Assembly: GCA_016721425.1 (NCBI GenBank) | Contig: JADKID010000038.1 | Span: 806,001-870,000, forward strand | DNA length: 64,000 nt | Origin: Bryobacterales bacterium | Lineage (GTDB): Bacteria; Acidobacteriota; Terriglobia; Bryobacterales; Bryobacteraceae | Direction: 5' to 3' | Shown here: positions 57,636-64,000 of the stretch, piece by piece | Layout: the number at the start of each line of letters is the position of its first letter | Position numbering within the stretch: position 1 is the stretch's first letter | Translations under genes and position numbers: made by a program | The notes under the pieces: generated by a model | Told to the model about the DNA's origin: nothing | The model's input: the letters and a program-made list of their open reading frames with translations, nothing else | Databases searched by the model: none

Positions 57636-58552
57636 ATGGTGGAGGGTGCGTTTCCCTCCAGGCGGTTGTTGACGAACATGAGCGCGGGCTGCCCGGCGGC
57701 CAGCGCCCGCTCCATCAGCTCCTTCAACCCCTCGCGGGCGCCGGGGTTCGGGTCCTGCGTGCGGTCGTACGGTTGAAACTGGGCCACTGCCTGTTCATAG
57801 CTGCGACCGTGGCGGAGCAGCGCGCGGGCGATGGTGAAATCCGCCGTGTAGGCCTCCGGCATGGCAATTTGCTCGGGTAGTTCGGGCATGCGCGTCCAGG
57901 CGTTGAAGACGTGGGCGGTCCGGTTTTCCCGCAGCACCTCGAAGTAGGGCGCGGCCAGGAACTCCTTGTTGCGGATCTCCACCGAATAGCGCCACTCCGG
58001 CGGCAGGGCGCGGAGAAAGGCGTGCAGCTCTTCGGCGAAAGGCGTGACGCTCTCGTAGTGGCGTTTGCCCATGGTGCCAAATTCGAAGATCATCGCGGCC
58101 ACGCGATCCTTGTACGGCGCCAGCGGCCGCAGGAATGCGGCGTCAAATAGGTGAGAGTTCAGGAAGGACTCGTTCCCGTTGCCGGCCCGCGCGCCATAGC
58201 GGGCGTGCTTGGGCCACTCCTTCACCGTAATCTCCTCCGGCACTTTGAAGGCAAACCGCAGCCCGGGCGGCGCGGTGGCGAACAGCCGCTGCCAGTAGCT
58301 CTCCGAAGGGAACTGGTAGAACGAGAAATCGCCGCAGACGATCGGGAACGTCTCGGCGTATTCCGCCAGGCAATCGCTTTCGAACTTCTTGCGCGAGAAC
58401 CGGCCGCGCGTGTTGTAGCGCTCCGGCGTATAGATGGAGCCCAGCCAGCCTTCGTATTTCCACGAGCTGGTTCCAAAATACACACCGCGCGCGGCCAGCG
58501 ACTTCAGCCGGCCAGCCAGCGGTTTCTCGTCGGAGAAGAGCGAGAGGTTCAT
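57605..58552 (-). CDS. DUF72 family protein (YecE-like)
   Basis: 315 residues from ATG 58552 (longer frame rejected). TIM-barrel-like DUF72 with VYFGTSSWKYEGWLGSIY, FYQFPSESYWQRLFATAPPGLRFAFKVPEEITVKEWPKH and YSVEIRNKEFLAAPYFEVLRENRTAHVFNAW. Function unknown, though often linked to nucleic-acid stress. TACTTT (58561-58566, minus) may be its -10 box, shared with the divergent gene. Confidence 0.87.
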   Translation of the reverse strand: MNLSLFSDEKPLAGRLKSLAARGVYFGTSSWKYEGWLGSIYTPERYNTRGRFSRKKFESDCLAEYAETFPIVCGDFSFYQFPSESYWQRLFATAPPGLRFAFKVPEEITVKEWPKHARYGARAGNGNESFLNSHLFDAAFLRPLAPYKDRVAAMIFEFGTMGKRHYESVTPFAEELHAFLRALPPEWRYSVEIRNKEFLAAPYFEVLRENRTAHVFNAWTRMPELPEQIAMPEAYTADFTIARALLRHGRSYEQAVAQFQPYDRTQDPNPGAREGLKELMERALAAGQPALMFVNNRLEGNAPSTIQAVVDSSSL

Positions 58553-58560
58553 CACATTCC

Positions 58561-58570
58561 AAAGTACACT
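58561..58570. promoter_or_regulatory. overlapping divergent -10 boxes between DUF72 and DUF362 genes
   Basis: Minus-strand TACTTT (58561-58566) and plus-strand TACACT (58565-58570) overlap in a 25-base gap. The plus box ends seven bases before the ATG at 58578. Confidence 0.4.
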
Positions 58571-58577
58571 GTGATTA

Positions 58578-59690
58578 ATGACCAGAAGAGAACTGCTCGC
58601 CGCTCTGGGAACGGCGGTGGCCGCCCCCGCATACGCGCTGCCCGCGGCGCCGGTCAGCATCGCGCGCTGCCGCTCCTACGATGAGGACCTCACCGCCATC
58701 CTTACCGGGATGTTCGATCAGCTCGGCGGCCTCTCCCGGCTGGTGCAGGGCAAAACCGTCACCATCAAGCTGAACCTCACGGGCAGCCCCGCGCTGCGCA
58801 TCCAGGGCCGCGCCCTGGGCGTCACGCACTACACCCACCCCAAAACCGCCGCCGCCATGACGGCGCTGCTGGACCGCGCCGGCGCCCGCCGCATCCGTTT
58901 TGTCGAGAGCTGTTGGGCGAGCGCCGCGCCGCTGGAAGAGTACCTGCTGGAATCGGGCTGGAACGTCCGTGCTTTGAAGAGCGCCGGCAAGACAGTGGAG
59001 TTCGTCAACACCAACGCGCTCACCGGTGGCCACAAACAGTACTCGCGTTTTAAAGTAGCCGGCGGCCTGGTCTTCCCAGCCTACGATCTGCATCCGGCGT
59101 ACGAGCAGACCGACGTCTTCGTCTCCATGGCCAAGCTGAAGAACCACGAGACCTGCGGCGTTACGCTCTCCATGAAGAACATCTTCGGTATCACTCCGGC
59201 CTCGATCTACGGCGATGATGCGGGGCGCGATGAGCCGAACGAGAGGCCGGCCAAGGGCCGTGTCGATACCTGTCACCTGGGTAAACGCCAGCCGGCGAAG
59301 TCCGCTCCGGGTGAGTTGCATCCACAGTCATCGCGCGATCCGGGCTATCGCATGCCGCGCATCACGGCGGAGCTCAATGCCGCCCGTCCCATCGACATCG
59401 CCTTCATTGATGGCGTGGAGACACTCACCGGCGGCGAGGGTCCGTGGATCCGTAATGTGAAGCCGGTGCGGCCCGGGATCCTGCTGCTGGGGACGAACGC
59501 CGTTTCCACCGATACCGTAGCTACGGCGGCGATGGGTTACGACCCGCGAGCGCCGCGCGGGCAGGGCATTTTCAAGAACTGCGACAATACGCTGCTGCTG
59601 GCCGAACAACTCCGTCTGGGCTCAGCGGACCTGAGGCAGATTGACGTGCGCGGCCTGAAACTCGCCGAAGCGCTCTACCGCTTTGGCTGA
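58578..59690 (+). CDS. DUF362 (uncharacterised iron-sulfur-type) protein, Tat-exported
   Basis: 370 residues with a Tat-like leader (MTRRELLAALGTAVAAPAYA). The DUF362 core is present: VTIKLNLTGSP, THPKTAAAMTALLDRAGARRIRFVES, VSMAKLKNHETCGVTLSMKNIFGITP, FIDGVETLTGGEGPWIRNVKPVRPGILLLGTNAVSTDTVATAAMGYDP. Family members often bind a cluster or act with hydrogenases, but no CxxCxxC ferredoxin pair is present here. Function unknown. It overlaps the next gene convergently. Confidence 0.85.
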   Translation: MTRRELLAALGTAVAAPAYALPAAPVSIARCRSYDEDLTAILTGMFDQLGGLSRLVQGKTVTIKLNLTGSPALRIQGRALGVTHYTHPKTAAAMTALLDRAGARRIRFVESCWASAAPLEEYLLESGWNVRALKSAGKTVEFVNTNALTGGHKQYSRFKVAGGLVFPAYDLHPAYEQTDVFVSMAKLKNHETCGVTLSMKNIFGITPASIYGDDAGRDEPNERPAKGRVDTCHLGKRQPAKSAPGELHPQSSRDPGYRMPRITAELNAARPIDIAFIDGVETLTGGEGPWIRNVKPVRPGILLLGTNAVSTDTVATAAMGYDPRAPRGQGIFKNCDNTLLLAEQLRLGSADLRQIDVRGLKLAEALYRFG

Positions 59691-60916
59691 AATCCGCTGA
59701 TCACCAGAATGCCGACGTCTTCCAGCTTGTCGATGTCGATCCCCATGCTGTCTTCCATCTGGTAGGCTTCCACCTTGCGCGGACCGCGAGGTGTCAGCAG
59801 AGTGGCAGAGGTGAACGGCCCTGCCGTGTGGATGGCGATGTTTTCCACCGGGTAGTCCGAGAAGTTGACCAGGTGCAGCGCCAGGCGGCCGTCGTCGAGC
59901 CGCTTCAGGTTGGACAATACGCTGTGCGCCCCGAAAACGCGCACCGCGAAGTTCTTGCCCCAGATGAAACTGTTGACGCCGCGCCACACTTCTTCGAGCT
60001 TCTTGACCTGATCCTCGGGGAACGTGATGGCCGTTTCCGGCAGGGTCATCCGCCAGCCGGGTGGGCCATTGACCAGCGACACGCCGGAGCGCGTTACCGC
60101 CTTCAGCGTTTCCTTCTGCTCGTCGCTGAGCCCGGCGGGATCGATATTGAGCAGCGTTTTCGCATTGCCCGCCGCGCCGGGCGCGAGCTTCTCCACCGGC
60201 ACCACCTGGAGCGGAATGTGTTTGGCCGCGATCATATCGACAATGCCGCCTGACATCAGCGCGCCGGAGGCAGGATCCTCCAGCAGCGCCAGGCTGCTGT
60301 AATCGGGCGCCTCCACCATGCTCCGGTTGGTCTCGTAAAACTGGAGCGCGTCGTTGATCCGCTTCCAGGAGTCCTGAATGCGCGGATCGCGCTGCCGCAT
60401 CAGCTCCGTGAAGCCGCTATCCAGTGTCACCAGCCACCGCGCGCCGGACATCGCCGCGTCGCCGATGGCCTGCACATAGCGTTGCCCGCTGAGGACCTGT
60501 TTTTCCGGCGGACGGTTGGCCAGCCAGATCTGCGCTGAAGGTCCGAGCGAGGCGCGCAGATAGCGTAAGTAGCCGGTATTGGTCTCCACCCACGGCGCGC
60601 CGGTGGGCCGCGCCTCGGTGCTGCCCTCCTTCTCGGCTCGCACACCGGGCCACAATCCCTGCCCGACCGCCACCAGCGGACCTGGCCTGACATCGACGCG
60701 CCGCGCGGCAATCTGAAAATCCTTGCCTTCCACCAACACCTGTAGCCCGCGCGCCCGCGCTCCCTCGCGCATGACACCAGCCGACTGTTCGTCGGGAACC
60801 ACCAGGCACGTCACGGCCGAGCCGTCGAGCATGTTCAGCGAACCCGTGTCGCTCCAGGCCCATCGCATGGGGACGCAGGCGCTAATCTGTGCGGCTAAGA
60901 GGAAGGCGAGGAGCAT
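59675..60916 (-). CDS. Secreted protein of unknown function
   Basis: 413 residues with a signal peptide (MLLAFLLAAQISACVP). The mature part is mixed alpha/beta. The middle (VSLVNGPPGWRMTLPETAITFPE) and the end (LHLVNFSDYPVENIAIHT...LTPRGPRKVEAYQ...GIDIDKLEDVGILVIS) resemble the beta-sandwich tail seen in some glycosidases. I cannot place it in a family. It converges with DUF362 (16-base overlap) and is divergent from lexA. Confidence 0.55.
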   Translation of the reverse strand: MLLAFLLAAQISACVPMRWAWSDTGSLNMLDGSAVTCLVVPDEQSAGVMREGARARGLQVLVEGKDFQIAARRVDVRPGPLVAVGQGLWPGVRAEKEGSTEARPTGAPWVETNTGYLRYLRASLGPSAQIWLANRPPEKQVLSGQRYVQAIGDAAMSGARWLVTLDSGFTELMRQRDPRIQDSWKRINDALQFYETNRSMVEAPDYSSLALLEDPASGALMSGGIVDMIAAKHIPLQVVPVEKLAPGAAGNAKTLLNIDPAGLSDEQKETLKAVTRSGVSLVNGPPGWRMTLPETAITFPEDQVKKLEEVWRGVNSFIWGKNFAVRVFGAHSVLSNLKRLDDGRLALHLVNFSDYPVENIAIHTAGPFTSATLLTPRGPRKVEAYQMEDSMGIDIDKLEDVGILVISGFQPKR

Positions 60917-60917
60917 C

Positions 60918-60947
60918 TTGACACCTGGGAAGGAACGTGTAAATACT
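60918..60947 (+). promoter_or_regulatory. promoter of lexA (TTGACA-N18-AATACT)
   Basis: TTGACA (60918-60923) and AATACT (60942-60947) with an 18-base spacer. Transcription would start at about the ATG (60954), so lexA is probably leaderless. A GTTC-N7 half-site (minus, 60930-60940) falls in the promoter but is not a full LexA box. Confidence 0.45.
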
Positions 60948-60953
60948 TATACC

Positions 60954-61577
60954 ATGACTCTCACTGATCGCCAGCGTGAGATCTATGACTACATCGTCGC
61001 ATTTCGGCGCGAAAACGGCTGCTCGCCGTCGATCCCCGAGATCCAGCGCCACTTCGGCATCAAGAGCCCCAACGGCGTGGCCGGGCACCTGCACGCGTTG
61101 GAAACCAAGGGGATGATCCGCAGGGCCGAGCGCGGCTCGCGCCAGATTGACATCGTCGCCGATGAAAGCGCGGCGCCTCCACCGGTGTTGCACCGGCTTC
61201 CAATCTACGGGCACATTCCGGCCGGGGTGCCCCAGGAGTTTCAGGCCGGCGCGGCGGAGGGTTCCAAGCTATTCGATGAGGAGACGCTGGGGTTCCGGCC
61301 TCGCGAGGGCTGCTTCCTCTTAAAAGTGCGTGGTGACTCGATGCAGGACGCCGGTATTCTCGATGGCGACACGGTGGTGATTGAGCCCACACCCTCGCCG
61401 CGGGCCGGGCAGATCGTCGCCGCGCTGATAGACGGCGAAAACACGCTCAAAAGGCTCGTTTTTGTGCACGGAAAGTGGTTTTTGAAGGCAGAAAACGCCT
61501 CTTATCCAGAGTTGCACCCACGCGCCGATCTCACCATCCAGGGCGCGGTGCGCCTGGTGGTCCGTAGTGTGAACTAG
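60954..61577 (+). CDS. lexA: LexA repressor
   Basis: 207 residues. Winged-helix domain (TDRQREIYDYIVAFRRENGCSPSIPEIQRHFGIKSPNGVAGHLHALETKG) followed by the S24 self-cleavage domain. The scissile bond is A90-G91 (IPAGVPQEF), the nucleophile S129 (RGDSMQDAGI) and the general base K166 (NTLKRLVF), 37 residues apart as in E. coli. It represses the SOS regulon and cleaves itself with RecA. The ATG at 60954 is fixed by the conserved start. No SOS partner adjoins it. Confidence 0.95.
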   Translation: MTLTDRQREIYDYIVAFRRENGCSPSIPEIQRHFGIKSPNGVAGHLHALETKGMIRRAERGSRQIDIVADESAAPPPVLHRLPIYGHIPAGVPQEFQAGAAEGSKLFDEETLGFRPREGCFLLKVRGDSMQDAGILDGDTVVIEPTPSPRAGQIVAALIDGENTLKRLVFVHGKWFLKAENASYPELHPRADLTIQGAVRLVVRSVN

Positions 61578-61691
61578 TGGTTCACCCCTGCTGATTTGTC
61601 CCCGGTCTTGCCGGTTCGCCCAGGATGATGCCGTGAGGAGTTCGGCGGCGCAGAGTAGAATTACAGGTTGTCGGGCAGAAGACTCCGCGCC

Positions 61692-64000
61692 ATGACTCTA
61701 CCGTTGGAAGTTGAAGTTCTCATTCCAGGCCTTTCGCTTTCGCCCCTGGCTGTGGCGATTTCGGATTGCGGCGGGGTTGTCCGCTGGGCGAATGGGCAAT
61801 TCGCGGAGCTCTCCGGATCTGACGTGGGCGAGATCCCCGGACGCAGTTTGGTGTCCATTTTCGGCATTGAGTTTTCCGAGGTGCTGCTCGACATTCTGCG
61901 GCGGGTCGTGTCCGCGGCAGAGCCTTGGAGTGGTGAGACTGCCGGCAAATGGAAGGGCGGCCTGCGCTGCGAAATTGCACTGACGGTCTCTCCGATTTGC
62001 TCCGCGACTCGCGAAGTAACCCACCTGCTTTGGACGATGCAGGACGACTCCGGGCGAAGGTCGGCGACGGTGCGCCTGGAGCAACTGGAGCGAATCTTCA
62101 GCGCGGCCCAACTGGCCGCACGCTTCGGAGTGTTTCGATGGAACGCGAAGACCGGGAAATCGGAGTGGTCTCCCGAGACGTACTGCTTGTATGGCCTGGA
62201 TCCGGCAACGACGGACGCGAGTTTCGACTCATGGTTCGCAACGGTGCATCCCGACGACCAAGCCTGGGTATTGCGTGAGTTTCAGGCGACCCTGGCGGAC
62301 CGCTCTCCGGACGGGAGGCTGAACATCGAGTATCGGTCGCTTGACGGGCGCCGGTGGATTGCCGGAGAGGGCAAGCTGTACCGCGATGAAGAGGGCCGGC
62401 CGGACTACATGATCGGCCTGAACATCGACATCACAGAGCGAAAGGTGGCGGAACTGGCCCTCAGCCATCAGGTCGAGTTTTCGCAGGGTATTTTCAACTC
62501 GACCTCCGACAGTCTGGCCGTGGTGAACGCAGAGGGACGGATTGTTGAAGTGAACGATGCCTGGCGCCGCTTCGCGAGCAACAATGATGGAGGGGGCGAA
62601 ACGGTCTGGGGGCCAGGGGTGGCCTACTTTGGGAGCGATGCCGGTGAGATGGAAGATCGGGCCGTCGCCTCCGCGGCCAGGGAGGGCCTGCACCGAGTGC
62701 AGATGGGGACTCTCCCGCACTTCGAGATCGAGTACCCCTGCCACTCTCCGACGGAACAGCGATGGTTCGTGATGCGGGTCTCGCCCTTCCTGGATCGTCC
62801 CGGTACCGTGCTGGTCTCGCACACCGACGTGACGGCGCGAGTCCGGGCAGAGCAGGCACTGCGTGCGAGTGAGGAGCGCTACAGGCGGGTTTCGTCAGTG
62901 ATTTCCGATGTGGCGTACAGCTGCGTGGTAAGGGAAAACGGCGGCTATGCGATCGACTGGCTCACCGGCGCATCGGAGCGAGTCACCGGCTATACGGCTG
63001 ACGAACTGATGGCGATGCGCTGCTGGGGCGCGCTGGTGATTGAGGAAGACAGAGCGCTGTTCGGCGAACAGGTAATCGGTTTGAAGCCCGGCGAGTCCGG
63101 ATCCTGCGAGATCCGTCTACGCCACAAGGATGGGTCCATCCGGTGGTTGGCCTGTTGCGCCGAGGGCGTGGTGTGGCCGGGATCCCTCAATCGATTGCGG
63201 ACCTATGGCGGATTGGTTGATATCACAGGGCGCAAATCAGCGGAAGCGGCGCTACTGGAAAGTGAGCGGCTGCTCCGGGAATCGCAGGTGACTGCCGGAC
63301 TGGGCAGCTACCTCCTGGACGTCGGGACCGGAATATGGAGGAGTTCAGCGGTTCTCGATACGCTGTTTGGGATTGACGAGAACTACCTCCACGATGTTGA
63401 GGCGTGGGCGGCCTTGATTCATCCGGACGACCGCGAAATGATGGTCGCCTATTTTCGGGACGAAGTCGTGGGGCAGTGCCGGCGGTTTGACAAGGAGTAC
63501 CGCATCGTCCGTCATGACACGGGTGAGACGCGATGGGTACATGGGCATGGCAGGTTGGAATTGGATGCCAACGGACGGGCTCTGGCGATGTATGGCACCA
63601 TCCAGGACATCACCGAACGCCGCCGGGTGGAGGATGCACTGCGCGAGAGCGAAGTGCGCTACCGGGCGATTTTTGAATCCTCACGCGACGCGCTGTTATT
63701 GGCGGACGGCGCCAGCGGGATGCTGATTGACGCGAACGCCGCGGCGCAGGTCTTGACTGGACGCACGTTGGATGAACTCCGGCGGCTGCACCAGTCTGAG
63801 CTCCATCCGCCCGAGGACGAGCAGTTGTCTCGCGCCAGTTTTGAACGCGACCGTGTTGCGCCCTCCATCAATCTGCATCGCGTGACCAGATCGGACGGGA
63901 CGCGTGTTCCTGTTGAGATCGTTGCCACGCAACTCCGGGATGCGGCGGGCAGGGAACTGATCCTGGGCGCGTTTCGCGACATCACTGAGCGTGCCAAGGC
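61692..64000 (+). CDS. Multi-PAS sensor protein, 3' partial
   Basis: At least 769 residues, open to the window end. From ATG 61692 there are about six PAS/PAC units: residues ~10-100, ~140-260, ~265-390, ~395-510, ~520-640 and ~650-765. They are recognised by repeated D-I-T-E-R/G-R-x-x-x-E-x-A-L hinges (for example DITERRRVEDAL, DITGRKSAEAAL) and WHG/RW..-type strands. No transmembrane helix is seen, so it is likely a cytoplasmic redox or light sensor. The output domain (histidine kinase or GGDEF) lies beyond the window. TAGAAT (61656-61661) is a possible -10 box. The 114-base gap behind lexA has no terminator I can see. Confidence 0.85.
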   Translation, partial: MTLPLEVEVLIPGLSLSPLAVAISDCGGVVRWANGQFAELSGSDVGEIPGRSLVSIFGIEFSEVLLDILRRVVSAAEPWSGETAGKWKGGLRCEIALTVSPICSATREVTHLLWTMQDDSGRRSATVRLEQLERIFSAAQLAARFGVFRWNAKTGKSEWSPETYCLYGLDPATTDASFDSWFATVHPDDQAWVLREFQATLADRSPDGRLNIEYRSLDGRRWIAGEGKLYRDEEGRPDYMIGLNIDITERKVAELALSHQVEFSQGIFNSTSDSLAVVNAEGRIVEVNDAWRRFASNNDGGGETVWGPGVAYFGSDAGEMEDRAVASAAREGLHRVQMGTLPHFEIEYPCHSPTEQRWFVMRVSPFLDRPGTVLVSHTDVTARVRAEQALRASEERYRRVSSVISDVAYSCVVRENGGYAIDWLTGASERVTGYTADELMAMRCWGALVIEEDRALFGEQVIGLKPGESGSCEIRLRHKDGSIRWLACCAEGVVWPGSLNRLRTYGGLVDITGRKSAEAALLESERLLRESQVTAGLGSYLLDVGTGIWRSSAVLDTLFGIDENYLHDVEAWAALIHPDDREMMVAYFRDEVVGQCRRFDKEYRIVRHDTGETRWVHGHGRLELDANGRALAMYGTIQDITERRRVEDALRESEVRYRAIFESSRDALLLADGASGMLIDANAAAQVLTGRTLDELRRLHQSELHPPEDEQLSRASFERDRVAPSINLHRVTRSDGTRVPVEIVATQLRDAAGRELILGAFRDITERAK

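Noticed and set aside
60918..60953. LexA self-operator in its own promoter
   Set aside because: One GTTC half-site followed by N7 and GGTG is present, but no full GTTC-N7-GTTC or GAAC-N4-GTTC box.
1..64000. CRISPR arrays, tRNA/rRNA genes, transposases, prophage or integrase genes, attachment sites, replication origin
   Set aside because: None found on reading either strand: no regular spacer-repeat series, no clover-leaf or rRNA signature, no DDE/tyrosine recombinase protein, no DnaA-box cluster.

Overview
The window reads as chromosome of a high-GC acidobacterium, probably of the Solibacter/Bryobacter/Paludibaculum lineage. This rests on recognition, not a search. The clues are a 'VWFA-related Acidobacterial domain' protein (38.8-40.0 kb), several secreted proteins of the acidobacterial hypothetical type, a DUF1343/serine-hydrolase fusion, many Tat-like leaders, and genes for sugar oxidation/epimerisation and glycan breakdown. 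Coding density is very high, 4-bp ATGA overlaps are common, and there is no rRNA, tRNA, IS element, prophage or CRISPR array that I can see.

Layout. 0-3.6 kb: end of a 3-methyladenine glycosylase gene running into a convergent hicAB toxin-antitoxin pair, then a divergent MFS exporter/LysR regulator pair. 3.5-15 kb: sugar metabolism (Gfo/Idh/MocA dehydrogenase, two TIM-barrel epimerases, an FG-GAP protein, GH36 alpha-galactosidase, polysaccharide pyruvyl transferase) around an OLD-family (YbjD-like) nuclease and a DUF4136 protein. 15.5-18.7 kb: a murein-peptide operon (dipeptide epimerase plus NlpC/P60, like Bacillus ykfB/ykfC) divergent from a DAHP synthase. 18.7-29 kb: secreted unknowns, a thioredoxin-fold protein, a nitrilase-type amidohydrolase, ThuA, a 32-residue-repeat protein, miaB and a BFN nuclease. 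29-32.5 kb: SSS and APC transporters and a small AT-hook protein behind a promoter flanked by two matching operators. 32.5-38.8 kb: a serine hydrolase-NamZ fusion coupled to pterin carbinolamine dehydratase and a dihydropteridine-reductase-like SDR, then a Memo-family protein and a LssY_C protein. 38.8-42.1 kb: molybdenum cofactor genes moeA-moaC-mog coupled to the VWFA protein. 42-46.9 kb: amidase, an M16 peptidase, a frameshifted second M16 gene and an exported methyltransferase. 47-54 kb: enolase-superfamily dehydratase, prmA, acyl-CoA ligase, DinB protein, small divergent genes, PQQ-type propeller. 54-64 kb: SDR, ABC exporter with a CPBP-fused permease, DUF72, DUF362, a secreted unknown, lexA, and the start of a multi-PAS sensor.

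Functional threads. (1) Peptidoglycan recycling appears twice: NlpC/P60 plus dipeptide epimerase, and an AmiE-like plus NamZ-like fusion. (2) Redox sugar chemistry recurs (Gfo/Idh/MocA, epimerases, ThuA, enolase superfamily, GH36). (3) Cofactor work is local: molybdopterin insertion and tetrahydropterin recycling. (4) Many genes start within 6-12 bases of a TAnnnT -10 box without a Shine-Dalgarno, suggesting leaderless mRNAs. Several close divergent gene pairs share one symmetric -10 box.

The strongest candidates for something new are the AT-hook gene with its paired GTTC-N8-GAAC operators, the hicAB/glycosylase collision, the exact 32-residue-repeat secreted protein, the shared -10 promoters, and a local change in strand G/C skew at about 47-61 kb.
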